A DNA stretch of 64,000 nucleotides from Prochilodus magdalenae (taxonomy: Eukaryota; Chordata; Actinopteri; Characiformes; Prochilodontidae). This document shows, piece after piece, positions 27,277 through 39,800 of the stretch. The stretch covers positions 67,001 to 131,000 of the forward strand of contig JAMWET010004091.1 in the NCBI GenBank assembly GCA_024036415.1. The letters are read 5' to 3'. The notes beneath the pieces were generated by a model. The model was not told where the DNA came from, searched no databases, and was given only the letters and a program-made list of their open reading frames with translations. The position numbers were made by a program, and so were the translations under genes. Each line of letters starts with the position of its first letter. The stretch's first letter is position 1.

Positions 27277-28414
27277 GTATGTGTATATATTAGTGTATAT
27301 AATAGATAGATAGATAGATATAGCACTTCTCCAAAAGGCTAACTTCACAGGAACAGGACAAAACATGTCGCACTTTTAATGCAAGTCAATGGAACCAGAC
27401 GTCTTTCCAAGCCATTTTGCTCCCCTTTCTTTGATCCATTCATCATACAGTTTACACATACTGTAAAAAACAACGTCTACTTTCAAATTATGGCCAAAAA
27501 TGAAAATCAACAAAAAATGTACATTATGTTCTGACAGCGGGGCACGTCTTTTTCATACACTACCCTCATGATACAACATACTCAAGTGCAACTTGTGAAT
27601 ATAAAGCATGTTCTGATCTAATAGTAATTATAAAATATTATTAATGCTAATAATCTGTGTTTTAAAATCGCTGCCAGGCAACTTTACAGGAGAGGCTGAG
27701 ACCCTTCTTAGCTTCCTCTGCGAGTCAGTGTAACGTATTGGAAGTGATTTTGGAGCTCCTCTGTTACTCTGGACACCATGAAACGCTCACCCAGCATAAA
27801 AGACAACGGCTACACTCATATGACATAGAAATATAAAAATATAAAATTTTTTGATTATCAGTACAGCTAAACCTGTTGAACCTGGCTGTTCATGAGGTCC
27901 TCGGCTCTGACAGGCACATTTCCAGGAATTTCCCTGTTTAAACTAGACGCCACATAAAAAAAAATATTTTCCCCCTCTGTGCTTTGTTTGAGTCAAGTTA
28001 CTGGTAGTGAGGGCAGCCTACACCCCTCTGGAACGGGCATTATGTAATGCCGTTACCTAACCATCGAGAGTGGAGGCAGAAATCAGGTCAGGCTCTGAGG
28101 AAAAATAAAAGCGCCTAGCTGTTTGACTGGTCCTCGCTCTTCCTGAGAGGAGGGTGCTGTGACTGGGTGTTTTTTTTTTACATGGCACAGAGAGGAGGGG
28201 TTTAAACCGCAGCTGAGAGAACCGTGTGGCTAACATGTGCAGAGTAAGGGTGGTGCATGCGTCTCATTTCTTATGGACCCCAAATTAATATTAATGTATT
28301 CATTATAATTATTAGATGCACTGATTTACTAGCCTATATTTTATATATATATATATATATAGATAGATAGATAGATATCCATGCATATGTATACCACACA
28401 CACACACACATACA

Positions 28415-28480
<66 letters not shown>

Positions 28481-28997
28481 ATATAGGCTGGTAAATCAGT
28501 GCATAGCTGATTTTCGTGTCATGTCGTGCCTCCCATGTTCCCTCTGTGCGTTTAGCTCCTTAATCCAGGGCCACAATGACCAAGACTAAGCCTGCCTGAG
28601 CTCCCTTTCACCACTGACCTAGCTGTTCCCTCTGTGCTCCTCCAGGGGGAGTAATAGCCTACATCAGCTCCTCGAGCTCGGCCTCCAGCCCGGAGTCGTG
28701 CCACAGCGACTGCTCCAACAGCAGCTACCAGTCGTCCTCCCCGCCCCGCGCCAGCTCGCCCGGCCGCCGCGAGGGTCTGCAGGGGGACGCTGCCGCGCAC
28801 TCCCGTCCGCAGAACCACGGCACGGGGAAGACGCGCACACCCTCAGCCAACAAATGTGGCATCACAAGTGAGTTTCAGATTGGGTTTGGGTGGCCGGGGG
28901 TTCCCAGTTACAGGTCTGGTTGCTCGTTGGCCATCCAAGCACACTGTATGAAGGGCATGAGGTCCGTAATAAATAGTGATAGCCGTTTTACCATGAG

Positions 28998-29072
<75 letters not shown>

Positions 29073-32000
29073 TTATATACAGTGTGGAGAAGATCTCAGC
29101 CTTAAACTCCATTCATGGTGGAGGGATACATGCTGCAGGGCGCTGTGAGGTCAAATAGTCCCCCAAAGGAACTTAGTATTTCCAGGTTTTCCACAGTTTT
29201 CCTGGTTCCCATCACCACCACTGTAAAGACAATCTGAGTCTCCATGATGAACAGCTTTATATCAGACCTCTCTGAATGACTGCAGGTTTAGTGACTGAAT
29301 TATGGAGAGATTTTGGAAATAAGGGTGGAGTTCCCCTTCCAGACGAACCAAGCTATGTCCTTGTCCACACCTGAGCCAAGTTGTTAGTACATAGAGTGAC
29401 CATGTCAGAGACAATGTGTGGCTCATTTTAACCCCTATTTTAAATAAATTAACCCTTTAATTAATTAATTAAAAAAATATTTATTAGTCACATGTTTATT
29501 AGTAATTTATTTTTAATTTAATTAATTTTTTAAAATAAAATAATTAAATATTTTTTTAACAATTATTTTTTACCATTTACAACTATATTTATACATTCTT
29601 CATACTGCATTTCAAGTAGTGTATAGATAAACAAACAATAAAGGAAATAAATCCGCTTCAGGCTCATTAGCTGTAGCCACATAAATTTGTGTCAGATTTT
29701 GAATAATAAAGCTTTAATTAAAATATTATTGGTTCAATTTAATGATTATAAAAAATAGAGACTTCGGGTTTCGGGTTTCTCACTGTGATCTTTCAAGTAC
29801 TTTGATTGTGCGGGTCAGACCTTCAATTAGCAGAACAGGTGGGGACACCGGACACCTGGTACAGGTGTGGTGGGAGCCAGGATCAAAACAAGGTGGACTC
29901 TGAGGTCGAGGAGACCTGGCCTAATGTACGTGCACCACATGATGAAAGACTGTTGTGAGGTGGTATGTGTTACAGAAGGTTTGGGCGTGCCGGTTAACGG
30001 TGGTCCGTTTGGAAGGTGGTAATTAGCTTAATTGCCGCGTATCAGGGCTTCGTTACTGGCGGGCGCAGGTTTACTGTTTAAACACGACCTTTGTCCTGAC
30101 CTCAATATGGCCCGTAAACCTCCCTGTTAAATATGGCTATCACGTCACGGCGAGAAAGTACACGCTGTACTACAGACTCAGTGTGGTGCTTCGTTGGGCA
30201 GGTGTGGTGTGGAGCCATCTTTCCTGCACTGGCCCCTGGTGCCTGTCCAAACACTACCCACCACAGTGACTGTAGGGTGAGGGGAGACGATGTCTGAACG
30301 CCATGCTAACCTGTTGGACTCTGGTTTGTGCAGAGATCAGTGGCCTGGTGCTGCTCTGTAAGGTCTGCGGAGATGTGGCTTCAGGGTTCCATTACGGCGT
30401 CCACGCCTGCGAAGGCTGCAAGGTGAGACCATACCTGCACAGCTGTCTGTGTGAAGAGGGGGTGGGCCGTCAGCTGTGAGGTACCACGGTACTGAGAGGA
30501 GCCGTGTGTAAGATCACGTAAACTAAGTAAAGTGATGCACTTGGCCCTTAGTACTTCTCCTCTTCCTCCTCCACCTCCTCCACCTCCTCCTCCTTCCTCA
30601 TCTCTTCTCCTTCTTCCGAATCTCTTCTCCTTCTTCTCCTCCTTCTTCTTTTCCTCCTCCTCCTCCTTCTCCTTCTTCTTCTTTTTCTTCTTCTCCATTT
30701 TCGTCTACTTTATCTTCTCCTTCTTCTCTTCCTCCCCTTCTTTTCTTTCTCCTTCTTCTTCTCCTTCTTTTCTTTCTCCTCCTTTTTCTTTTCCTTCTTC
30801 TCCTCCTTTTTTGTCTCCTTCTTCTCTTTTTTCAACTTCTCCTTCTTCTCCTTCTCCTTTTGTCTTGTTCTTCTCCTTCTTCCTCTTCTCCTTTTTCAAC
30901 TTCTCATTCTACTCCTCCTTTTTCAACTTCTCATTCTACTCCTTCTTTTTCAACTTCTCATTCTACTCCTCCTTTTTCAACTTCTCCTTCTCCTCCTCCT
31001 TCTTCTTCTTCTTCTTTTTCTTCTTCTTCCTCTCCTTTTTCGTCTCCTTTATCTTCTCCTTCTCCTCTTCCTCCTTCTTCTCCTTCTTTTCTTTCTCCTC
31101 ATCCTCCTTTTTCTTTTCCTTCTTCTCCTTTTTTGTCTCCTTCTTCTCCTTCCTCTTCTCCTCCTTTTTCCTTTTTAGGCTACAGATTTTTTAAAAATTT
31201 TTCTATTTATCCAAAAGTAAATTTTTAAAATAGATTTATTTTTTGGCCTCAAACTTCAGATTTTTCCAAAAATGTTGGTGTCTCCCAGCACACCCTGTTG
31301 ATCACTGTTTTGTCCAGCTCTAGTGACGTGCCGTTTCTGACCCAGCCAGTTTGTTATATGTAAACAGAAGCTTTAAGCTTCGACCAGCAGCGGTCAAATT
31401 CCATGTTTGTTGATTTTCGAAAGCGATGATAAGTTACAGGCTCCCTACAGAGACACGCTACCGCACACGCTGCTGCACACGCTACTACACAGCCACTGTT
31501 TATTTACTGGTAGTTCACCACACGGGGGTATGACATAAACATAACGTTTGATCTGGGGTGCTCTGATTGGCTCTGCCTGCTGTAGGCTGAACAGGTGGAC
31601 ATGTTTAAGAGCACTAAGTGTTTTTGTGACGTCGCGGCTCAGAAGCAGCCGAACTTACCTTTGCGTCACATCCACAGGTGTTTGGCTGCTGTTTAGAAGT
31701 TTAGGGTGACTGAATTTATTTCTACAGTGATTCTAATTTCGTTTGAGCTCGAAGCGGTTTATAGGAAGCTGTAAATACAGGAAGTGGTTTATGATAACTG
31801 ATAAATCTGAGAATTAGCGTATATAGAAACTCATCCACAGTGCCTCATATCACTAATTACACACAGATTCATGGTTAGAAATATTATTATATAATATCAG
31901 TTTATATTTGGGTGTTTAGTTTATAGGATTTCAGTCTACACTGTATGTGTAATAGTAATATTTATAATAATAATAATACATTTAATTTATATGGGATTTT

Positions 32001-35000
32001 TCATACTTCTGGAAGGAAACAAATACACTGAAGTATAGGTAATTTATCTATACTTAATTAATTAAGCTAATTTTAACTGTACTCTTTTGATATTTGATAT
32101 TTATTTAGATATACTTCTGTACATATTAAAGTACATTTCTAGTACATTAAAATATACTTCAGTTTATAAATTTACAAATAAGAATACTTTAAGTACATTT
32201 AAGTATTACTGAGGTAAAATGTATTTGGGATAATATTTTTATATTATATTTGCACTTTTTATGTGAATAAAGTACGTAAATTAAAATAATAAATATTTGA
32301 TGATATTGAGGAACACTCGAATGTCACTTTACACAAATTGGGAAAGAAACAAAACCCAATTTAAACTGAAACAAAAATTCCAGGAAAGGTAGACCAGGAC
32401 CTGTCGGAGGGTCCGCAGTGTTACCACACACTGCTATATCCTCAGAACCGCCCGACCCGTTTGCATTGTAGTCCTTGCAGTGATTGATAAATGAGTCCAT
32501 AACACGGGATGTTATTGTTAAGCTGTGTCTTAAAGACTGAGACATAGGCCAGACCATGATCTGCTACCCACTGAGGACAGCCTGAACCGGGGCACAAACC
32601 AGAACCAGAAGACTGGTGTTACTGAATAATGCCCCCTAGTGACCCCAGACTTTAGAGGAGTAGTGTAAATAAACACTGTTATTTAAAAACCGACACAAAC
32701 AATGAGCTTCCGCCTTTAAGGCAGCAGAATTCCCTAATTTAAAAGGTGTCCGGATGCAGCTGGACATCCTGGTCACTGGGTTTTGGTCCGAAATGTTTTC
32801 TCTGTATTTCTTATTACGTATAAAAGCTCAGCAGCCCAAAAGACTGATTAACTCCTTCACCAGGTTAGATAACCCTGACGTCTCCCTCGACACTGGCTCA
32901 CAGCAGGGCAGCGTGTCTCTCTTTAGCGTGGACGCAGGCTTACGTGCTCGTGGCTCATCCGAGCTGTTGCTTTGCTTCGCGGCCGGGTCGCCGTGACTTG
33001 GTGTTTTTCAGTCCGCACAGATTAGATGTGCTCCGGTGAAGCCCAAACAGGAGGCGCTGAATCGCCTCAGAGTGCTTTGACCCTCTTTCACACCATCAGA
33101 GAGAGAATGGAGCTTTGAGGCTGAACACCACACCACCACCGCCCGCACCTGTTCTCTGATAACCCCTCAATTTTCTCCGTGTTCTGCTCTGCTTTCTATT
33201 CAGGGCTTCTTCCGGAGGAGCATCCAGCAGAACATCCAGTACAAGAAGTGCCTTAAGAACGAGAACTGCCCCATCATGCGCATCAACAGGAACCGGTGCC
33301 AGCAGTGCCGCTTTAAGAAGTGTCTCCTCGTCGGCATGTCCAGAGACGGTGAGGATTCTGTTATCAGACGTATAACAAGTGCACACAGTCAGGAGCGTTA
33401 ATATCGCTGGTCCAAAGAAGATCAGAAGGTGTTTTTTAGGATCCAGTAAAACTTAGTTTAAATTAATAACAAGAGATTTTATCCCAAGCAGCATTGGAGC
33501 ATTTCTATTGGTCTGTTTATCAGGGAGTTATTGGATATCTGTGCTACAGAAGGGGTGGAGCCTTTAGACGGTCAGTTGGGCTCAGCCATAGACAGCGATC
33601 TAAATATAGGCCCAGTGGAAGCCAGTCCGACATACGGTGGCCACTCTCAGTTCGGATTATTTCAGGAGATAATCAATCATTAGTGAACAGATTATAAAAA
33701 AATCCTGGATGCCATTGACTCTGGTACAGGACTGCAGGCGGGGACGGGATTAAACGGCAACGTTGAGTGTGGGAGGGAGACGGATGTTGCCGAAGTTTGA
33801 CATATTCTAGCCCGAGAGCTGTAATTAACACCCAGCATGGTGGCAGTGTTTAGAGGCGGCACTGTATGTGCAGTATCATGTGTCCTGTGCTCTATAGCGT
33901 CTGGATAATTCTGCCATATTGGCCTATATGTGCTGAAACGGGAGAGTGAGTTTGGCTGTTTGTGTTTGTGCCCCCCTTTCCCCCCTCCAGCTGTGCGTTT
34001 TGGCCGAATCCCCAAGAGGGAGAAGCAGCGGATGCTGCTGGAGATGCAGAGCGCCATGAACAACATGATGAACACCAACCAGCTGCACGGCCACCTCCAG
34101 ACCAGCCAGCCTCCGACACTTGGAGACAAGACCCCTTCCTGTCCACCCAAGCCCACTTCTGAGGACGCGGCCCCTTCCCCCGCCTCCTCCCCCCGCAGCA
34201 ACCAGTCTGAGTCCAGCACCGACCCGGAGCAGCTGGTTGCCATGGATACCAGCACCAGCTCGGACTCCTCCAGCGCCACGGACAGCGGCGAGGAAGAGGT
34301 GGTCGGCACGGTGACCCGGGCCCACCAGGAGACCTTCATGTACAACCAGGAGCAGGGCGAGGCCCCCCGTTCCCCCACCGTCGCCGAGCGCATCTGTGAT
34401 GACAGCCGCCGCATGGAGGAGACACAGGAGGCCTGGAACCGCTGCAACAACGTTGCCACGGTCACCAGCCAGCTCCCGCCTTCCGACTTCGCCCCTCAGG
34501 GTCCTGAGGAGTCCCAGCAAGTGGAGAACAGGTCTCTCAGTCACTGCCCTGTTAGAGCGGACAACAGCGCCCCTGCTGGAGGCCACTGCCCGGTCAGACC
34601 ACCCAGCGGCGACCGCTGCCCTGCCTCTACGATGGCCCACTCGATGCGGGGGTGGAGCAATGCCAATGAAACACTAGCCAATGGCAGCTATAGCGGTCCA
34701 GTGTGGAGCGGAGGCAACAGGATGCACCTGGTAAGTGACATCTTCAACAGTCGGCATAGAAAGTAACACAGGACAGGAATACAGACGCGCGCTTTGAGTG
34801 GTGATTGTTTTTTGAAGTGAAACTTAAAAAGAGCAGAGAAGCTGCTTTGTTTACATGCGCTAAAGCTTTGAAGCACACATCAAAAGAAATTCGTCAGGCT
34901 TCTTCTATCATTGTGTTTAAAAAATAAATTAAATATTTGTTTAAAATATATTTTGAAATATTTTATTTAATATATTTTATTATTATTATAAATTAAAAAA

Positions 35001-36119
35001 AATAATAAATAAAATAATAAATTTTTCTTCGTCTTATTATTATTATTAATTATAAATATTTTATTGAGATTTTTTTTAATTTTTGCTATTTTTTAGTTAT
35101 ATTTTACAAAGTTTTCTTTTTATTCATTTACAATATTCTTTCTTTACTGTTTAAATTTTCTGTCCTCTTTTTGTCTATTATATAATTTTTTTCTAATGTT
35201 CTGTTTACATGTTCACTTTTTTGTATGTACAGCACTATAAGCTGCATAAAATATATGAAAAGTGTTTTAAAAATAAAGATTATTATTATTTTTATTATTA
35301 ATAACAAAAATTATTATTATAATAGTGTATTATGATTAAAACATTTAAATATGAGATTAAATTTAGCACGATTTTCTACCTGGTTGCTGAAAAAATTAAA
35401 TATTGAATACGAAAAGTGCCCTTTTGCCATGTCTGCACATATTCAGCAAACAGCTTAGACTTGTTGATGTTATTGGCGACTTGCTGAATAGCAGAACGCG
35501 CGAGTCATGTGGTTCCACCATCAACACCTTTGCTTCCTGTCCTCAGGTGTGTCCCATGAACACTTCGCCCTACGTGGACCCACGAAAGTCAGGCCACACT
35601 ATCTGGGAGGAGTTCTCCATGAGCTTCACTCCGGCCGTCAGGGAGGTGGTGGAGTTTGCCAAGCGCATTCCGGGCTTCAGGGAGCTCTCCCAGCATGACC
35701 AGGTCAGCCTGCTGAAGGCTGGAACATTTGAGGTATGTACTTTCCGAGCACTTTCCATAAACCTCCAGTCAAGACTGTTCCTAAACACAGTCCTGGAGGG
35801 CCTGCAGTGCAGTAAGTGTCTACACTTGAATCCACTCAGTGTCCATCTTATCAGCTCCACTGACCATACAGGACACTCTGTAGGTGTACAGGTCCAGACT
35901 GTAGTCCATCTGTTTCTCTGTGTACTGTATTACCCTGTTCTTCAATGGTCAATGGTTTGATGGATGATGTACTACGTATGGTGCTCTGTGTCCCTGCTGC
36001 AGGTGCTTGTGGTGCGTTTTGCATCTCTGTTTGACATGAAGGACCGCACGGTGACCTTTCTGAGCGGGCAGAAGTACAGCGTGGAGGCGCTTCGCTCTAT
36101 GGGTGCTGGTGACCTGCTT

Positions 36120-36150
<31 letters not shown>

Positions 36151-36851
36151 GTGCGCTCCACCTCAGCGAGGAGGAGATGAGCCTCTTCACTGCCGTCGTG
36201 CTGGTGTCTGCAGGTGCGTCTAGCCGCTAGCTGTGCTAATATGACGACAACAACAGCAGACGTTTAATGCAGCATGTAAACATAAGTAGCTTAGGTTTCA
36301 TAGCCCTTATGTGATGTCACTACAACCAGCATACTTAATTACATCCACCTAGAGCAGTTCACGCTGTAGCTCATTTACATATCTGTCTTAAAGGCACGCT
36401 AACAGAAATAGCCGGATTGATTCTAATGCAGGAAGAGGTTTTGGAAAGTGACCATGTGACCATGAAATTAAGTTTGGTGCCCAAGACTGCAAGTTTGATA
36501 AGTGTGCTTGAGAGGGAAAGAATGTAGCATAGGGGCCCTTTAATATCCGTAGACAGCATATCCCAGTGTTTTCAGTCAGGAGCCGGTATTATCCGGGTTA
36601 ATGGGAGATCATCATGAGCAGCGTGACTGAAAAACGTGTCTCCTGTCTTTCCAGATCGCTCGGGCCTGGAGAACGTGAACTCTGTGGAAGCTCTCCAGGA
36701 GACCCTGATCCGCGCGCTGCGCAGCCTCATCACCAAGAACCACCCCAACGAGATCGCCATCTTCACCAAGCTGCTGCTCAAGCTGCCTGACCTGCGCTCC
36801 CTCAACAACATGCACTCCGAGCAGCTCCTGGCCTTCAAGGTCCACCCGTGA
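26498..36851 (+). CDS. nr1d2: nr1d2, REV-ERB beta nuclear receptor, eight coding exons (complete)
   Basis: Exons 26498-26516, 28646-28867, 30334-30422, 33204-33348, 33991-34730, 35547-35732, 36003-36213 and 36655-36851 keep frame and give 602 aa (human 579). The order is a Ser-rich N-terminus ([16 protein letters not shown]), a two-finger DNA-binding domain (residues 89-150, P-box CEGCKG), a C-terminal extension with [11 protein letters not shown], a long hinge, and a ligand-binding domain from about 405. The heme ligands known from human REV-ERB beta (Cys384, His568) are present as Cys407 (LVCPM) and His591 (NMHSE). The protein ends LLAFKVHP without an AF-2 helix 12, as expected for a constitutive repressor that recruits NCoR and acts in the circadian clock and metabolism. 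The ending and the N-terminus separate it from nr1d1. Which teleost nr1d2 paralogue it is cannot be decided here. Confidence 0.96.
26565..26638. other. 30-bp inverted repeat (hairpin) in nr1d2 intron 1
   Basis: Left arm 26565-26594 and right arm 26608-26638 pair with one mismatch and one bulged T around a 13-nt loop. The core of each arm is CGAATTTCACC / GGTGAAATTCG. It starts 49 nt after the nr1d2 exon 1 donor. Confidence 0.9.
27178..27320 (+). repeat. (AT)n/(TG)n microsatellite in nr1d2 intron 1
   Basis: Alternating AT run of about 55 bp with TG and ATAG flanks. Similar AT runs lie at 28421-28473 and 28999-29070. Confidence 0.95.
28315..28505. mobile_element. small palindromic MITE with (AT)n core in nr1d2 intron 1
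   Basis: ATGCACTGATTTACTAGCCT at the left and the reverse complement AGGCTGGTAAATCAGTGCAT at the right (one mismatch) flank TA/CA microsatellites. The element ends about 140 nt before nr1d2 exon 2. Confidence 0.8.
28646..28867 (+). CDS. nr1d2: nr1d2 coding exon 2 (N-terminal A/B region)
   Basis: The acceptor CTCCTCCAG ends at 28645. The 222-nt exon encodes the Ser/Pro-rich activation-repression region beginning [10 protein letters not shown] and ends ATCACAA before GTGAGT. It is GC-rich compared with the surrounding AT-rich intron. Confidence 0.93.
28999..29070 (+). repeat. (AT)n microsatellite in nr1d2 intron 2
   Basis: About 70 bp of uninterrupted AT dinucleotides. Confidence 0.97.
29085..29340 (-). 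mobile_element. family A fragment in nr1d2 intron 2
   Basis: Reverse-orientation blocks GCTGCAGGGCGCTGTGAGGT and GTATTTCCAGGTTTTCC are followed by an end GTGGAGTTCCCCTTCC. Confidence 0.7.
29341..30333 (+). other. nr1d2: rest of nr1d2 intron 2
   Basis: A/T-rich at 29440-29760, otherwise single-copy looking, with no exon-like frame before the exon 3 acceptor. Confidence 0.4.
30334..30422 (+). CDS. nr1d2: nr1d2 coding exon 3 (first zinc finger)
   Basis: The acceptor TTTGTGCAG ends at 30333. The 89-nt exon encodes [18 protein letters not shown] and the P-box CEGCK, with cysteines 89, 92, 106 and 109, and ends before GTGAGA. A long pyrimidine tract starts about 120 nt downstream. Confidence 0.96.
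30544..31170 (+). repeat. about 630-nt pyrimidine-rich tract (CTT/CCTCCT) in nr1d2 intron 3
   Basis: The sense strand is almost all C and T (TTCTTCTCCTCC-type) with sparse purines, including a local repeat CCTTTTTCAACTTCTCATTC around 30890-30975. Ser/Phe/Pro-only or Glu/Lys-only frames read from it are artefacts. Confidence 0.95.
31171..33203 (+). other. nr1d2: rest of nr1d2 intron 3
   Basis: No exon or clear repeat. A/T-rich between 31840 and 32310. Frames at 32324-32557 and 32754-32996 have no family resemblance. Confidence 0.4.
33204..33348 (+). CDS. nr1d2: nr1d2 coding exon 4 (second zinc finger)
   Basis: The acceptor TATTCAG ends at 33203. The exon begins [16 protein letters not shown] and carries zinc-finger cysteines 126, 132, 142 and 145 (NRCQQC). 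It ends MSRD plus one base before GTGAGG. Confidence 0.96.
33991..34730 (+). CDS. nr1d2: nr1d2 coding exon 5 (C-terminal extension and hinge)
   Basis: The acceptor CCCCTCCAG ends at 33990. The 740-nt exon opens [15 protein letters not shown], the extension that contacts the A/T-rich 5' flank of the response element. It continues through a Ser/Pro/Thr-rich hinge, includes the conserved [15 protein letters not shown] motif and ends GGNRMHL before GTAAGT. The hinge is longer than and diverged from human. Confidence 0.95.
35547..35732 (+). CDS. nr1d2: nr1d2 coding exon 6 (start of ligand-binding domain)
   Basis: The acceptor GTCCTCAG ends at 35546. The exon begins [12 protein letters not shown], with Cys407 equal to the heme-ligand cysteine of human REV-ERB beta. 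It covers [20 protein letters not shown] and ends GTFE in phase 0 before GTATGT. Confidence 0.96.
35838..35956 (-). mobile_element. family B end fragment in nr1d2 intron 6
   Basis: A 119-nt piece equivalent to the right end of family B, in reverse orientation, begins about 105 nt after nr1d2 exon 6 and ends 46 nt before exon 7. Confidence 0.65.
36003..36213 (+). CDS. nr1d2: nr1d2 coding exon 7
   Basis: The acceptor CTGCTGCAG ends at 36002. The 211-nt exon reads [20 protein letters not shown] through [11 protein letters not shown] plus one base, before GTGCGT. It is conserved ligand-binding core. Confidence 0.96.
36655..36851 (+). CDS. nr1d2: nr1d2 coding exon 8 and stop
   Basis: The acceptor CTTTCCAG ends at 36654. 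The exon starts by completing Asp ([15 protein letters not shown]), includes [11 protein letters not shown] with heme ligand His591, and ends KVHP, TGA at 36849-36851. There is no helix 12. Confidence 0.97.
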
Positions 36852-39800
36852 GCACTCGGGAAACCTCCTCCTCCTCCTCCTTCCCTTACATTAACTGTGG
36901 ACCACGCTCCCCTCTCTCGCCTCCCGAAGCTCCGGGGCCCCGTCCTTTAGTACCACGACAAAAGCCAGGGGTCTCGGGCGAGGGGGCCGATACCGAGGCA
37001 GAGGGGGAGCAGCACCTTGAGTCGTCGTACTGTAAGCCGATAAAGACTTGTTTGAGTTGTGGTAACGGGCGCAGTCCGCGGAAGCAGACTGGAACTGGGG
37101 CTTCAAACTTAGACGTCAAACGGACAGCCGTCGGGTTTAGGTCAGGGGGCTGCGCCCTTTAAGAGGCACCCACTTTAGAGTCATACTGTATAACTGTCTG
37201 TGCAATATGTGACCCGTGTTGATTGTTGTTCTATTTTTTTGGTTCCTTTTTATGGTTTCAGAGTCTCCGGACTCGGGCGCCGGGCGAGAGCGTGCAGTGC
37301 CTGACAGAAACCTGTGTTTTTTGTTTGTTGTTGTTTTGTTTTTAGAGGAGGGGTGCGGTAGCAGGATATCTCCATCCCTCCTCACTTAAGCTACTACAGG
37401 TAAAGGAAAGCAGGCAAGAGGAGCACAGTTTGGACCTCCTCTCTAATATTTAAAAACCAACTAAGTACCAGAGGAATGTGGAAGAAGCTGCTAATCAAAG
37501 CTTTCCAGCGTGACGGCGCTGCGTCCCTCTCGGAAAGAGACGAGAATGTTTGAACAGATATAAATAGAAGTTATATATATATATATACATACGTGCGTAT
37601 ATATCCACGATTGTTTTCCCTCTGATTAATCCTAGCTGACAGGACGACGCGATTTCTAGCTGTTGATTTTTAGTCTAGTATAATGGTGCAGCTGTGTCTG
37701 TGTTTCGTGAGTCGTAGGGCCGTGTTTGGTAGTAACGCTCTGGCGGTGCCTCTACTGATGTAGAGACGAACTCTAGTAGGAGCTGTCATGCATGCACTGC
37801 CTACCATATACTGACGGGACCCAATCAGAACCTATTTCTTAAAAAAAAAAAAAAAGGAAGAATGAAAAAATGATTTTGGATACGATTATTTCAGATGCGG
37901 TGATTTCGATGGGATTGTGTCTACGAGGGCGGTACTTATCGAAGCTGAGAATGTGAGATTCTTGTCTCTTCTGGTGTGTGTGTGGAGGGTGGGGGCTGAC
38001 TATCAAAGGAAAAGGTGGCGGTTGGCGGGGGGAGCAGCGTTCCTCTCTGGACACTCTTTACAAAGTGATTTCAATCCGTCACACTCATCGCGAGTCCGGA
38101 CCTATTTCAGTTTTGCTGTTATGTTGTTTCTCGTTTTCTTCTTTTTCTTCTTCTTCTGGTCAAGTCTGTTCAGTGAGAGTCCTTGTAGAGTTGTTTTTCT
38201 TTTCTTTGATCAGCCGTGCAATCAGTAAAGCGTGCTACACACGAGCATATCACAGGACAGATGGAGAGGGAGCTCAGAGACTGACCGCAGACTGATCGGA
38301 GCTGGCCCAGGATAGCGTTTCACTGGCTTTGGATACCAGTTGGTATTTCCCCACACTCTGTTCTCAAAATCTGCTTTACACTGTTTACATTCCATAATCC
38401 ACCAAAATGTACGAGCGTATGAATGTACGTAGACTGCTGTTCAGCTCTGCCCAGTAGGGGGCAACAGAGTGCTAATAGTGTTTACCGGCGTGATGAAAAC
38501 AGTTGACCTAGGAAGCTTCTCACAGACTTCACACTTTAGAGAAATGGTAGCGTACCGTTCAGCTCACTCCAACTTTAAGCATCATTAATCAACATTCCGG
38601 CTGGGAAAAATCTTGCAAAAATTCACGAAAAGCCTTAACGTACCAGTAGTTTCCGCACAGTTAGTACAGCGCAACTACAACAACGTCAAGATCATCATTC
38701 ACGTAGTTACTTCTTCCTTTACAGGACGATCCTCTGCATTGTAACTGTTAGCACTAGCATTAGCCTCATTTACTGATGTAACCTGCCACGTCTGAACAAA
38801 TTCATGTAGGTACAGTTAGGAAGCTAGCTTATTTGCTAACCGGAAACCTGATGTCACTTTTTCACAAAGTGCTGAACCGCTGGTCAGATACCTGGAGTGG
38901 CTGGCGGCCATGGGCGCCTACATTTAAGCAAGGAGCTAGTGGAGTTTCCCGGCATACGTAAAAGGATGTAAGGACGTATCGCCAGGTTGTGCGTGGTGAT
39001 TCGGTATCGAGCCACAGAAACACAGTACAGATGATTCATTCTAAAGGCTGGTGGCAGACCGTGAATCGCCTAGTGTTGACCACTAGAGGGCAGTGTTGTA
39101 ATCTGTTTTCAGCCATTAGACTCATCCAGTCCAACACAATCACACAGCATGAGGGCGCATTCGCTAACGTTAGCATTAGCACACCTATTCCTGCGGTGGT
39201 ATGTTTTTATACTCTTCCTAAAATTAGATCTCAGTTCAGATCTCAGTAAATCATCTTACAGTATCACAATCCATCACAACACGTCGAATCGTACCTCCCG
39301 TATCCCGCACACCGCCCAGCGCGACTGGGCCTTAACAGGTCAGGGTTCACAGCGTGTCAACTGTTTTCATTGCACCAAATGGCTACAGACGCCCAGATAA
39401 GGGTACCTATATCAGTATGACGACTTCTAATAACAGTATTCTCCTCCCACATGTGCTCATCTTGAGTCTCGTAGCTTCAACTGCAGCACGGAAAGCTGTG
39501 CGGTTGATTGCACTCGATGTTTTCCGGTCACTGAATCTAAAGACTGTTGTTAAGGATGTTTATTTTAGTTCATACTACAGTTTATGGCTTGATGGAAGAA
39601 AGGACGGCTGTTACGAAGGCTAAGTGTAGGTGGAAATACCAACATAATTTATTATTATTATTATTATCTTTATAATAATAATAATTATTATTATTTGGGC
39701 CAGGAATCTGAGTGTGGAATCCTCCAGAGACTGTAACTTGACTACTAGTCTGACCCGACCGCTCTCACAGTGATTGTAGTATTAATGCTGAGCTGATTGT

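Noticed and set aside
30532..31228. 220-aa Ser/Phe/Pro protein and other frames
   Set aside because: Polypyrimidine intron sequence of nr1d2 with no start context, splice support or domain.
33692..34640. Long minus-strand frames (238 and 257 aa) across nr1d2 exon 5
   Set aside because: They are antisense shadows of the GC-rich hinge exon, whose plus-strand product is clearly conserved.
34731..34766. nr1d2 exon 5 reading on past its donor to a short alternative C-terminus
   Set aside because: The GTAAGT donor is strong and joins exon 6 in the conserved frame; intron retention cannot be inferred from sequence alone.
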